A stretch of 64,000 bases of DNA, from positions 7,874,001 through 7,938,000 of the forward strand of contig CM034127.1 of the NCBI GenBank assembly GCA_019914995.1. The letters are read 5' to 3'. The position numbers were made by a program, and so were the translations under genes. The notes under the pieces are model-generated. The model saw only the letters and a program-made list of their open reading frames with translations. It made no database searches and had not been told where the DNA came from. Shown in pieces: positions 54,901-64,000 of this stretch; position 1 is the first letter of the stretch; the number at the start of each line of letters is the position of its first letter. Source of the DNA: Acanthochlamys bracteata (Eukaryota > Streptophyta > Magnoliopsida > Pandanales > Velloziaceae).

Positions 54901-56717
54901 GAACGTTATCAATTGTGGCATTGTAGCTAGTAGTTTTATTATCTTCATATGATAACATTAGACAGATATTGAGATTTCAGATACTACGAATAGGGCAAAC
55001 GGGAAGAAGATTATAGCATATGGATCCTGCATTGCTTAGTGTACCTATGCTTGCAAAATGTATGTTCTTTAACAATCTTCTTCTCTCAGGTTGAAGAATG
55101 TAATATACCATTTCAGGGGTAATAAAGAGTTTGGACGATTACGAATAGGTAGGTTTTACCTCCCTCATCTTTTTCTTGCTTTTTAAAAGTTTATATATTT
55201 ATATGATGCTAGTTGATCACGTTTTCTTTTTCAGGCATTGGAAGGCCACCAGGTCAAATGGACCCAAAAGCATTTCTACTGCAAAGTTTCAATGCTACAG
55301 CACGTGAGAGAGTGAGTGCATGATGCCTTACTGGATCGCAAAGCTTGCCCAATTTCAAGATGTCTGTTTTGTCATTCTTCACTTTCTATCCTAAATCATA
55401 GTTCCCTTGTTTTCTGCTTCTGATATAACTCTTTTGTTCTTCTCATAGAATCTAGGGGTTTTACACTTGCTTTTTGAACATAGCATTTCTAGATTGGTCT
55501 ACCGAAGCTCAATTTTTATCTATTTAGTATAAACACAAAACATGAATTTGTGAGAATTGTGGGTTAATCTTATTCTGGTTAGTACTAGATGGATATTTAA
55601 TCATTGTACTAACATCTGATTAAGAATCTCTTTTTTTTAAGATTAAATGACTGAATAATTCAAGAGAGTCAAAATAGCAAAACAAAGATAATAAAAACAA
55701 AAAATAAAAGAAGTGTCCTCTGGAAGTGGTGGAGACCATATAATTCGAGTGAAGCTTTGCAAATATAATAAGGTGCCATGATAGGCTACATAATCGATCA
55801 CTATCAAACAAAGCAAATATGTTAATTGAAACTAATGCTGCTCCCTTTTCATGGAGATGAACCTTATTGGTCTATGTTACTTAAGTCAATTTAACTTCAG
55901 CTTTGCGGACCTGTTATGTGCTTATGCTCTTGCTATGTTGTATTAGTTCTTGTTATAAAGCTGCCGCGCTAGACGAAAGTCAATGACGACTCCTTGCAAG
56001 CGCCAGACTCTACTCACTGCAAAAGCTTATATTTGGCCTGCAAACTCACTCTCTGTTTGCTGCTTTATATTAACTCTTTTGGCTGTCTGATCTCAATGGC
56101 ACATGCATTTGTATATGGAACTTCATAGGTTTTTTTTGGGACTTCTTTACTTGTAAAAGTTGCTTGCAAGACAAATTTCTATTCTATATTTCTTTCCTAG
56201 TTTCTCTTTTGTATATTCTACTGATATCATTTTCCATGCTTGTAAAGCTTGCTATTAATGGAAGTTGGCTTTAGATTCCATGCAATTGGAACTTACTGGG
56301 CCAAAATTAATGTGAAATGAGCGTCATACACAGCCACATTTTCATCCTAGCACTTTTATTTGACAGTAATGATAAATACTGGTAGATGTAGTCCTTTGTT
56401 TGAGACATTTTAGTACAGAATAAATACTAGAGTAGGATGACATCCTTTATTTGACTATTACAAGTTAAAATGGTGATTGTGGAATTTTGGCTACCTATTT
56501 CCTTGAGATCAGGATTTCAAGCTGTTGGAGTATTATGAGATTTTACTGATTTGAACTAATTGATATATTCTGCTGCTTGTACCAGGTTGATATGGCTTTG
56601 CAAGAAGGAGTAGTTATTTTGAGAAACATTTTAGAGAAAGGTTTGACAGAGTCCGCAAGGTCTGCCAACACAGATCAGAAGTATAAACATCTTAGAGTTC
56701 AGAGCTTGCATTTGTAA
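39999..56717 (+). CDS. PTH: Peptidyl-tRNA hydrolase (bacterial Pth type), complete
   Basis: Cleaves the ester bond of peptidyl-tRNAs that drop off ribosomes, recycling tRNA; plant members act mainly in organelles. Eight exons: 39999-40118, 40222-40306, 40396-40463, 43507-43557, 43644-43717, 55090-55148, 55235-55311 and 56586-56717. They sum to 666 nt, 221 residues, with all phases consistent and GT-AG borders. Catalytic positions are all present: N29 (GLGNPG), H39 (TRHN), M85-N86 (YMNLSG), D111 (FDDMELP) and N132 (GGHGRHNG). The N-terminus [19 protein letters not shown] is basic and hydroxylated, as for a mitochondrial or plastid transit peptide. An in-frame TAG 24 bases upstream supports the ATG at 39,999. 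Intron 3 (3 kb) carries a ~200-bp tandem repeat. Intron 5 (43,718-55,089, 11.4 kb) contains an inverted endogenous pararetrovirus and a MITE, a very large load for a 221-aa gene. The position matches At5g19830. Confidence 0.94.
41925..43210. repeat. Diverged tandem repeat, ~200-bp unit, six to seven copies, in PTH intron 3
   Basis: Copies begin near 41,931, 42,090, 42,288, 42,500, 42,685, 42,893 and 43,088. The shared order of words is ACGACCATCTTACTATA, then TTTTCTAA, GATATTCTCAGCAA, CCTACAC-TTTTATTGC, AAATTTAGTTATGAATCTTC and ATATCATATAAAATCTAT, then TTACGACCATACTAACACACTTTA. Units differ by substitutions and small indels, so the array is old. A related GGTCGTGGAC/GGTCGAAATG motif recurs at 40,930-41,000 and 41,690-41,760, giving the block a look of CACTA-type subterminal repeats, but no terminal CACTA pair was established. 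Confidence 0.75.
45490..46137 (-). pseudogene. Viral ORF1 N-terminal remnant
   Basis: On the minus strand an ATG at 46,137 opens a lysine/glutamate-rich frame, broken by stop codons within the first 20 codons and again later. It can be followed with frame changes to about 45,490. Its composition (charged, coiled-coil-like) fits the N-terminal part of a caulimovirid first ORF, and its position immediately after the leader supports this. It has no counterpart in the right copy. The inner boundary with host DNA at a TATATATATATA tract (45,478-45,489) is approximate. Confidence 0.45.
46572..47600 (-). pseudogene. Viroplasmin-like viral ORF, left copy (broken)
   Basis: In viral sense the segment at about 47,600-47,410 resembles the caulimovirid viroplasmin/RNase H1 N-terminal domain: Y-V-V-Y-K start, a G-V-Y turn, K-Q-F-K-G and a terminal YYI. 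Then comes an open stretch of 152 codons (47,405-46,947) with a C-x-x-C-like pair and a K/E-rich coiled coil of about 40 residues. At least two frameshifts, near 46,970 and 46,830, separate this from a serine/lysine/glutamate-rich C-terminal part that ends at a TAA (46,572-46,574). A further frame break lies near the domain start. It is non-functional as it stands. Confidence 0.55.
47814..48175 (-). pseudogene. Viral RNase H 3' fragment, left copy
   Basis: The C-terminal part of a pararetroviral RNase H region, with the typical H-x-x-G-K-x-N-V-x-A-D-x-L-S-R block near its middle and a hydrophilic K/E/P-rich tail before a TAA (47,814-47,816). A one-base deletion near 48,140 breaks the frame upstream. 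It mirrors the right copy at 48,577-49,032. Confidence 0.6.
48577..49032 (+). pseudogene. Viral RNase H 3' fragment, right copy
   Basis: An open frame of 151 codons. From about residue 34 on it matches the left copy and shows the [13 protein letters not shown]-type block, the [10 protein letters not shown] segment and the H-x-x-G-K-x-N-V-x-A-D-x-L-S-R block found at the end of RNase H in caulimovirids and Ty3/gypsy elements. The first ~33 residues have no recognised counterpart and the catalytic N-terminal half is absent, so this is a truncated relic. The ATG at 48,577 is only the start of the open frame, not a viral start. Confidence 0.6.
49240..50265 (+). pseudogene. Viroplasmin-like viral ORF, right copy (broken)
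   Basis: Mirror copy of the left viroplasmin-like frame. The viroplasmin-like segment at about 49,250-49,440 is followed by the coiled-coil segment, but here a TGA interrupts it near 49,560 and a small insertion near 49,770 shifts the frame. The lysine/serine/glutamate-rich tail ends at the TAA near 50,265. It is more damaged than the left copy. Confidence 0.55.
50267..50715 (+). promoter_or_regulatory. Viral non-coding region (promoter/leader-like), right copy; mirror at 46,121-46,571
   Basis: Between the end of the viroplasmin-like frame and the next viral ATG. It contains an AGACGTGG box (50,311), a 7-bp stem at AACTTTCATTTACGAAAGTT (about 50,331-50,350), a TATATAT box at about 50,434-50,441, and downstream an 8-bp stem with a 5-nt loop (CTTCGTCT / AGACGAAG, 50,611-50,631; mirror 46,208-46,228). 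This order fits the single intergenic promoter and structured leader of pararetroviruses. The tRNA-Met primer site was not recognised. Confidence 0.45.
51680..51702. repeat. (TA)n microsatellite
   Basis: About 11 TA units in PTH intron 5. Confidence 0.85.
53651..53892. mobile_element. hAT-like MITE in PTH intron 5
   Basis: About 242 bp. The left end GGGCTGTTTGGGTGTGC and the right end (reverse complement AGTCATCGTTTGGAATTGC) are eroded versions of the ends at 1,211-1,454. The interior shares CGTTATAGAATCATTATATGT, CTTGTTTCCCAAAAG and AAAAAGCTCCTTTTC with that copy, which makes membership of the same family clear. Confidence 0.65.
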
Positions 56718-58312
56718 CAATAAATATTGAGGTAATATTTGCGTAGTTCTAAGGAAAACAAAATTTTGTTTCAAAGGTTCTACTCTTTCAAGACCATGAA
56801 ATGTGATTAGACTTTTAAAACTCTAATCGTCTTCATACTGGATAACACTACTGCAGTCAGGAATTTGAGGTACTGTTTGCATAAAAGAAGTGTTATATAG
56901 CAGAAGAGTTAAAAAAATGAGGAAATGGAAAGTAGGCAAAGGGAACTATGGGATTCTTGGATAGTTGTAATTGCTTTGGAAGCCTTGCTGTAGTATGAGG
57001 TTGCAAAAGCTTGCATTTTCTGTTGTAGCTCCATTTGTTATCTTTATGTAGCACGTCAGTTCTCTAAAGGAGAATGACTTTGAAACATGAGCTTTCATGT
57101 AGCAGAATATATATTTTTTGTTTTCTAATTACTTTTGGCATCTGCTATTACCAATAAAGGTTACTTCTTGTTCTGCTAGCTCTAATGATCTTGCTGGGAG
57201 GTTTTATTGTGTAGAAATCTAGAATATTAGAGGCTAGAGCCTAGAGGAAAGTTTTAAGGTTTGAAAGCATTGAAAGATTCCATGTTCTAAGATCTTTTCC
57301 CCATTCAGAGTATTAAAGTAACCATGCATGTTTTTGATCTCCTAGTTTTGAGTTACTACAATTATTATGCCAATCAATTGGAGGAGCACATCTTTTTCTT
57401 TCCCCTGGGCACCACTACTAAGTTCTTGCTGTTACTGAATTCTATCTTTATTTTCTTTTGGTTTCGAAGAAATTACAGTAAAGGCTCTATTCGTTCTGAA
57501 AGGTTATATTTGGTCTCAGAGAAAGTGAAGGAAAAGAACAATTTTTGTGTTGTTTGGTTGGAGAAGAATTGAGATGAGAAAGAAATAGAATATCTTTTAA
57601 ATAAAAAATATTTTATTTTTTTTTAAAATGAACTATATTTTTTTATTTAAAAAAATAATAACCATAAAAAATAAAAAAATTTTATTATGTAAAATATTTT
57701 TATATTTTTAAATTTGTAAATAAATTTTTTAAATATTTATAAAAAATGTATTGAAAAATGTAAAATCAAAAATAAAAAAAATTGATTGTTGGAAAAGTAA
57801 TGCCAAATTTTATTTGCTTTCTTTCATTTCTTTTTCATGTTCATTTTCTTCTTGTTTTCAATCAAGCAAGGCTTAGCTTCACTTTCTTTATCACCATTTT
57901 GCTTTTGTTTTCTCTTCTTACCGAGCATGGGCGGTTTTCACTCTTTATAGGTTACGTTTAGTTTTTGACATTTTTTCTTTTCTTTTTTCTCGTTGACTGT
58001 TAAACTCGAAAGAAGGTTAGATGATAAAGACGCGGTGTTGTAATGATATAACATGCAAGTAGTAGTTGAAGATGATTAACTTTCTCTGGTGTGGCATTTA
58101 CAGAAAGTAGTAGAAGCTAATGCTGTAGAAGTGATATATGAAAGTAATCATAATGCAAATTTGCCTGTACTTTCACCATATCTCTCTTCTCATAGAAGTA
58201 GCCTGTACCAAATCCAAACCAATAATTTACATGGAGGTGAAAGGTGCAAACGTTCAGACGTTGCTGAAGATAGTACTAATAGTAACTGGGTTCTTTTTTT
58301 CCTTCGAGAACG
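56718..58312. other. Convergent intergenic region (PTH and HEXO2 3' ends)
   Basis: Holds both 3' UTRs. An AT-rich block at about 57,545-57,810, with a GTGTTGTTTGGTTGGAG start and an AAAGTAATGCCAAA end, resembles an eroded MITE of the class found elsewhere in the window. The 57,324-57,572 frame is not recognisable as a gene. Confidence 0.55.
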
Positions 58313-60146
58313 TTACTGGGAAAGATTGCACATTCCGGGGTTGCGCACACACCACAGCGGCTGTATAGGTTCTGCCCTAATACCTCTCCCCACCATCCTG
58401 AACCTCCACTCGTTCAACCTATCAGTAGCTGTTGCGTACCTCTTCTTCCCGGTTGAATCTCTGTTCCCTGACCACAATGCTTCAGCCATTGCTGCCGCTC
58501 TTGGCCATAACCTCTCGTCAACCACCATTCCGTCCGACTGCTCCGACCATAGTGCCACTTCACCTCCGAGCACCAGCTTTGCTTCCTTCTCGCTCAAACC
58601 ATATGTTATGTCGTAGTCATACACTCTCTGCCAAGACTTGAACGGCGCACACCACGACCCACCATTCCCTCCAGCGTAGTTGAATGGTTTCCCTGATGGA
58701 TCTGATTCCTGACGGTTGTAGCGGCTGTCGTTCCCCAACCATCCACCATGCCCACAGTCTAGGTAGTAGAAGTCGGCCGATGACACAATGACACGGTACC
58801 CTGCTCCTGTCAACTTCTTGGTGTTGTTTACCCCGTTGTTCCAGGTCTGCATGATGGTGTTGTTTGTGGGCAACAAGGAAGGGTTGACTTTGGCTCTAGA
58901 GCTCAGCAGAACATCTTCCCAGTAGACTGCAGTCCGTTTAAGTGAGGCTATATAGGAGTAGGTGTTGTTGATGAACAGCTCCAGGAGTTGGTCGTGCGTG
59001 CCATTTTTCGAAAAGAAATCTCGAACAGACGAGTCGTCCTCCCAGCAAGCAGTGTTCACCTCATCGCCGCCGGCGTGGTACAATGAATCTGAGAAAAGGT
59101 CAGCCACGTCCCCCACAACATTGCGGATGACGTCGTATGTTTTTGGGTTTAGCGGGTTGAGCTGCCCAGTGCCGGGTTCTGCAGCCAGTGGTGGCCCATC
59201 TGCAGGCACCCAAAACTTGTTTGCACATGTCACGATCTCCGGGTATGCTTCTGCCCAAGACCCAGCATGCCCTGGAATCAGCAGCAAACAATGAACTGAT
59301 ATACCATTTTGCATATTAGCAGAAAGCAATATTATAGTATCAATTGAGCTGCGAACCTGGGGAATCAATCTCAGGGACGACACGAATTCCGTGGCGGCCG
59401 GCGTAGTTCACTATGCGGCGAACATCTTCGGGAGAATACCGCATTCCCTGGCCGTAAGACCCTTTGAGGGCGAGCTCTGGTTCAGAAGGGAGTAGGAGAG
59501 GGAAAGATTGGGAATCAGTGATGTGCCAGTGGAACACATTGAGCTTGTTATAGCTCATGGCGCGGATAGTGCGCAGTATGTCGTCAACGGAGTAGTAGTT
59601 CCGAGCGGTATCAAGCAGCAAGCCGCGGTGCGGAAACAGTGGCTTGTCGATGATCTCGATATCAGTTGGAAGTAGAACAGAATGACCACCGGCGAAGACT
59701 GCGAGCTGAGAGAGTGTCTCAAGACCACGCATGGCGCCCCAAGGTGTTGCGGCAGTGATGTTAACGAGATCGCAGTAAACCGACAGCGTGTACGATTCAT
59801 CGACACCGTGATGTAGCGGAGCAAAAGGGTCTACAACAGAAATTAAGAGATCACGCACCGGGGAAGGGACGACGAGAGCATCGGAGGGAGGGATCAGAGG
59901 GCGGTGACGCTCAGTTGAAAGCATACGCATGTAGCGGCGAATGGCGCTGCAGAGAGGGGGATTATGTGGAAGCGGCGGAACGACGTCGAAGAACGGTGAT
60001 AACGGGGACCATGTTGGCTTCGGCCAACTCAAGCTTCTCGGCAGCGGCCATACATTGATCGACGGCTGGAATTTTTCGGATTGGGTTGCTGTGGCGAAGT
60101 AGAGAAAGAGCAGTAATGCAAGAGAAAACAATAGAGTCTTCGCCAT
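58313..60146 (-). CDS. HEXO2: Beta-hexosaminidase, GH20 (HEXO2 class), complete
   Basis: Retaining exo-beta-N-acetylhexosaminidase of glycoside hydrolase family 20, removing terminal GlcNAc/GalNAc from N-glycans and chito-oligosaccharides in the secretory pathway; Arabidopsis HEXO2 is assigned to the plasma membrane. Two exons, 59357-60146 and 58313-59271, joined in phase 1 across an 85-bp GT-AG intron: 582 residues against about 580 in Arabidopsis. Seen: signal peptide [21 protein letters not shown]-terminal GH20b-like domain ([13 protein letters not shown]), HGVDESYTL, the catalytic-domain start [37 protein letters not shown] and the catalytic Asp-Glu pair in YHAGGDEV (D333-E334). Near the C-terminus are [23 protein letters not shown] and [13 protein letters not shown]. 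Several N-x-S/T sites (NGT, NNT, NDS) fit a glycoprotein. Exon 1 is GC-rich. The ATG is the first in frame and directly opens the signal peptide. Confidence 0.95.
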
Positions 60147-61384
60147 TGTTTATTTTGCTTTCAGCGGAGGAGGTTGAATAAAAAGGTCAGATAACTTCCT
60201 GTTCTCTCCTTTTAAAAAGAAGGAATTGGGGGTTATGGCCTTGTTCAGGTTTAGATAACTCCCTGGATTGGACTGGATTTTTGTGTTTGATCCGATAGGC
60301 TTTGGTGCTGCTTTCTGGTTGCCCAATGACAGATGGTGCCCTCTGGCTAGTTGTTAAAAATTTGATACACAATTCTGATGTACACACTTTCTGAGCACTC
60401 TTATCAATTAAGCTGAGCAATGAATTATTTCTGTGAGGGACTCCGATAACATTTTCAGAAATGAGTTGAGCTAACGGGGTGATAGAATGTTCGGTCATTT
60501 TCTTGGGGTGGTTCTTCCCTTGTGAAAGGTTAATAACGAAAAGGGACCGCACTGAAAATGCCAATGCTTGAGTGGTACTACACTACTACTCACCTAGGAT
60601 TGAGAGAAATATTTGGTATTAATTTCAAAAACTTATTTCATCTTTTTTTAAATTTTTTTTAAAAATTTGTAAATTTTCTAATTTAAATAAAAATAAATTT
60701 ATATATTATAAAATATAATGTGTATAATTATTTAATTAAAAATAAACTTATTTCTCAATAACTTTATAAGAAACTTTTTTTAAGAACTTTTTTAAAAACC
60801 TTTTTTTGAGTAATCTCAAATGTCCCTGGAGTGTGGATGCCGTTCTTTGTGTAGCAACAAGTCGCATATATTGATGCTGTTACACGTTAGAAAACAACAA
60901 CTTATAGCATATTCTACTCAGCTTGGAATAATAGTATTTCAATGTGGAACGAGTTTTTAACAATAACAATATTTAAATATTGCTTACACTGGTGGATTCC
61001 TTTGTTATTCGGACCCTATTGAAAAAACACAAACTCCGTCTCATAAAGAGTTTATTTACCTAAATTCTAAACTTATTTTTATTTTTTATTAAACTCTATT
61101 TTAACTTTCAGCTTAAAAAAATATTTTTAAATTAAAATAAACACATTATTTAAACTAAAACTTTTTCATCAGAAAATTTACTTTTAAAATTTAAAATTTT
61201 TTTTGTCAAACTCATTTTTAATATAAAGTAAATATAAAATTTTTTTTATCAAAACTTATCTTTAACATCAAACATATTTTTAAAATCTTATTTTAAATAA
61301 TACTAATGTAAACACGCTCAAACTGTTTGAATGCGCTTGTTTCTAGAAATTGGTTAAGAAGCACGTCTAAAAATCAGTTTGTTT
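60147..61384. other. HEXO2 upstream region, AT-rich
   Basis: The first few hundred bases on the minus strand should hold the HEXO2 5' UTR and promoter. A 125-codon minus-strand frame (60,187-60,564) has no recognised domain. 60,600-60,830 is an AT-rich block with TTTGGTATTAATTTC and GAGTAATCTCAAATGTCCC ends, possibly another eroded MITE. Nothing else was recognised. Confidence 0.5.
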
Positions 61385-61390
61385 GTAGTG

Positions 61391-62580
61391 TGTGTTTACT
61401 TGCAACGTAAGCTCAAGTTTTTTTAAAAGATACTTCACTTGTAATTTACTTTCAGAACATAATAAACACAAAAATTATACTTATAAGAAACTCAATTTTT
61501 TCATTAAAAACTGAAGTTCACGGGAAATGTTCCCGTGCACTTTCCAAAACATCTCTCTTGACAATCTTCCATCCATATGTTGAACCTTCTTTTCTCTCCA
61601 TCATCTTTCAAATTTGAGATCCAAATGTGATCGCATCTCTTCCTCTCTCGGTCGATCTATCTTCAATCAGATCTCGTCTCATTCAAATCAACAAAACAGA
61701 AAAGCTTTTTCAATCTATCTCTAAAGCAAATAATCAATGTCTCACAAATTCCTATTGCAAACAACTAGCCAACTAATAAACCGTAAAACGTTACCAATTT
61801 TTGTTTAACAAGCAAAAGAGACAAAAAATAAGCTCCACTCTAGTATAAAATAGCAAAACAAAGCAACCTATCAATTAAGAAAATGATATTTGATGTACTA
61901 CTAACTAACGAATGAAATTCTAGCATTAGAACACTCATCAAACACTAAGTTCAACAAACAATGAATCGAATTTCAAGAATTCACCTTCCGTTGGCCATTA
62001 GGAAAATTGGCTCAATGGAGGAGATTTGTTTTTCTCGTCAAGCGAGCGATCGGTGGCGTATCATGAGCCCGATCAAGTAGAAAAAGGTTGGGAAAAGATG
62101 ATTTATTAATTAGAGAAGGAGCAGGGATTCGATACATGTTGTGTTAGCAACACTAGATCTATAAGATTCAAACAGAATTGTAAGAAATTGGTAGCGAATT
62201 TGAGAGAAATGAGCGAAATTAGGAATTAGGAAAAATAAAAACAATTTCACATTTGTAATCGAGATTTAGTTGAATTCGCTCCTGACGGTGGACGAAATCA
62301 AGTCATGATGGGATTATATTTGAATTTTGACGAAGATGCGGTATAGAGAAGCAGGGAGAAAGACGACTGAAGATATGAGAGAACGGAAGAGAGGTAAAGC
62401 TGCAATCGCTTCGGTGACTGACCCAATCTTCACTTCAGCACCAAAGTAAACACAAAAACTCAATTTTTATATTCACTTTCCTATCAAAGTAAACATAAAA
62501 GGTACACTCACTTTCAACATATAACTTACTTTATGCAATGATATTTCCCTAACTTAGTTTACCGTGCAGGTAAACACGCC
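61391..62580. mobile_element. Non-autonomous TIR transposon, ~1.2 kb (tentative)
   Basis: The left end TGTGTTTACTTGCA (61,391) and the right end read in reverse (CGTGTTTACCTGCA from 62,578) are inverted repeats matching at 12 of 14 positions. Both are flanked by GTAGTG (61,385-61,390 and 62,582-62,587), a probable target-site duplication. Subterminal motifs (AAGTAAACA-AAAA) recur at the right end. The interior has no transposase-like frame. Confidence 0.5.
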
Positions 62581-62587
62581 CGTAGTG

Positions 62588-64000
62588 TTTGTTTCAATTA
62601 AAGAACTCATTTTTTTGTTAAAATTTAAATTCAAATTTATATTTTATATTTTAAGTTAATTCTAAATTCTCCAGCTGATATTTAATTTATTTGTATAAAT
62701 TTTCAGTTTATCTAACTTACTTCTTACTAATTAAAACACATTCTTAATTTCCGACTAAGGATATCTAAGAGGGTACTATCGAACAAAATTGACTGCTGCC
62801 AACAAAATTGGAAAAAATTAGGCGGGATATCAAATGGAATGGGACCCAAAAAAAACTGACAAAGAGAATTAACAAATAATGCTGGTACTTAGAAAATTCA
62901 TCAGTACAGTAGACGAAAATGAGAAAGAGTGTCATATCTTTGAAAAGTGCTAAGACTTTGAATTATCTTGGAAGTTCGATAGAAAATGAATTTAGATATA
63001 TTTTTTTTGAAAAAAAAGATTAGATATTCTATTAGTTAGACATAAAATATCCCGTTAGTGCATATACTAGAAAGTCGATAAATATTTGTTGATGGATATT
63101 ATGATGGCTAATTTAAGTTTAAAAATATTTATGAAACACATTGTCTCAAAAATAATTGTGTGCATATTATCTATGCACATTCTACGTACATATTGTACAT
63201 TAAAAAATATTAAGAAAATAAATGATATAAAGATAAATATATGAAACAATATCAATATCATTTTTATGTAACAGGAAGCTCATGTTTATAATAATTTATA
63301 CACATCTGCATAATGTGTACATTGAAGTGGAAGCTTATATTATATTATTCACGAACAACTACATAGAATATTAATTTTAAACTAATTTAACTTAAAAATA
63401 CTATCAACACTTAAATTAGCCTTAAATAATTATTTATAAGAAATTTTCGTTAAAAAGATACAGTTATCAGATCCTACCACTGTCGGCAATCCATAATTGT
63501 CTACGTATCGTCGGGTCTCTCAGACGGATCGCTGAGTCAATCATAATTCAATGTGGGTCAGCCCAATAGCCCATAAACATTTGTAGGTTTGCAGAGTTGC
63601 ACTAAATATAAATTATACAGAGACATATCCTTAATTTTGTTATTCTTACAAGAGTCGGGCACGACTAATAAGTGATAACTTAATTATTATTGTTTCTTTT
63701 TACTGCAGCTACAGTTAAAAGTGATCTTATGCGTTTTCTACCAACGCTTTTGAAATTTTATCAAATTCTTTCAAAAAATATCAACAAGCAAACAACCTAA
63801 GTTTGTATTTCATCAAAAGGATTTCAATGAATTACAGATATGAGACTAAATGGTTCTTACCAATGAGAGCGAGACGATTGACCCAGAGGGGAATATAATT
63901 CTGTCGAACGCAGACAAGCATCATGATAGAAATGGTTGCAAATTGGAGAGATGAGATTATAAGAATTGCATGGGTAATCAGAACCATGGCTTTCATGAGT
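62588..64000. other. Intergenic, nothing recognised
   Basis: AT-rich sequence to the right edge. The minus-strand frame 63,067-63,261 is a hydrophobic low-complexity translation and not a credible gene. No tRNA or other RNA gene was recognised. Confidence 0.5.

Noticed and set aside
58089-59294. Plus-strand open frames of 69-175 codons
   Set aside because: They lie antisense to HEXO2 exon 2, which is continuous and conserved.
60187-60564. A 125-codon minus-strand frame just upstream of HEXO2
   Set aside because: No recognisable domain or splice partners; it lies where the HEXO2 promoter and 5' UTR must be.

Overview
The window is nuclear DNA of a land plant, most likely a eudicot. Five protein-coding genes with plant-type GT-AG introns sit in AT-rich sequence crowded with MITEs, (TA)n tracts, decayed transposons and an integrated caulimovirid (plant pararetrovirus) copy. 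I cannot name the species.

Layout. 1-4,384 (-): 5' part of a mitochondrial dicarboxylate/tricarboxylate carrier (DTC), cut by the left edge. 9,227-9,481 (+): truncated fragment of a USP-domain receptor-like cytoplasmic kinase. 10,445-13,406 (+): complete five-exon class I alpha-tubulin, 449 aa. 15,660-28,595 (-): complete 20-exon importin-5 type karyopherin (KETCH1/IMB3 class), 1,120 aa. 28,596-39,998: long intergenic region with MITEs, a decayed CACTA-like element and LTR-like sequence. 39,999-56,717 (+): complete eight-exon peptidyl-tRNA hydrolase, 221 aa, spread over 16.7 kb. 58,313-60,146 (-): complete two-exon GH20 beta-hexosaminidase (HEXO2 class), 582 aa. 60,147-64,000: intergenic, with one probable TIR element.

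The genes are unrelated housekeeping functions: mitochondrial carboxylate exchange, microtubules, nuclear import, release of stalled peptidyl-tRNA, and N-glycan trimming. The order DTC, alpha-tubulin, importin-5, peptidyl-tRNA hydrolase is, from memory, also the order near At5g19760 to At5g19830 in Arabidopsis, so the window looks like an old syntenic block enlarged by repeats.

The two most unusual structures lie inside introns. The 11.4-kb fifth intron of the peptidyl-tRNA hydrolase gene holds two head-to-head, nearly identical copies (about 2.05 kb each) of the 3' part of an endogenous pararetrovirus. Transcription through the intron would give a long hairpin RNA. The 3.7-kb intron 17 of the importin gene holds six palindromic MITE-like units separated by (TA)n and (GT)n microsatellites, all nested in another MITE. 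All exon boundaries were set by hand from splice sites, reading-frame continuity and remembered family sequences; no search was run.
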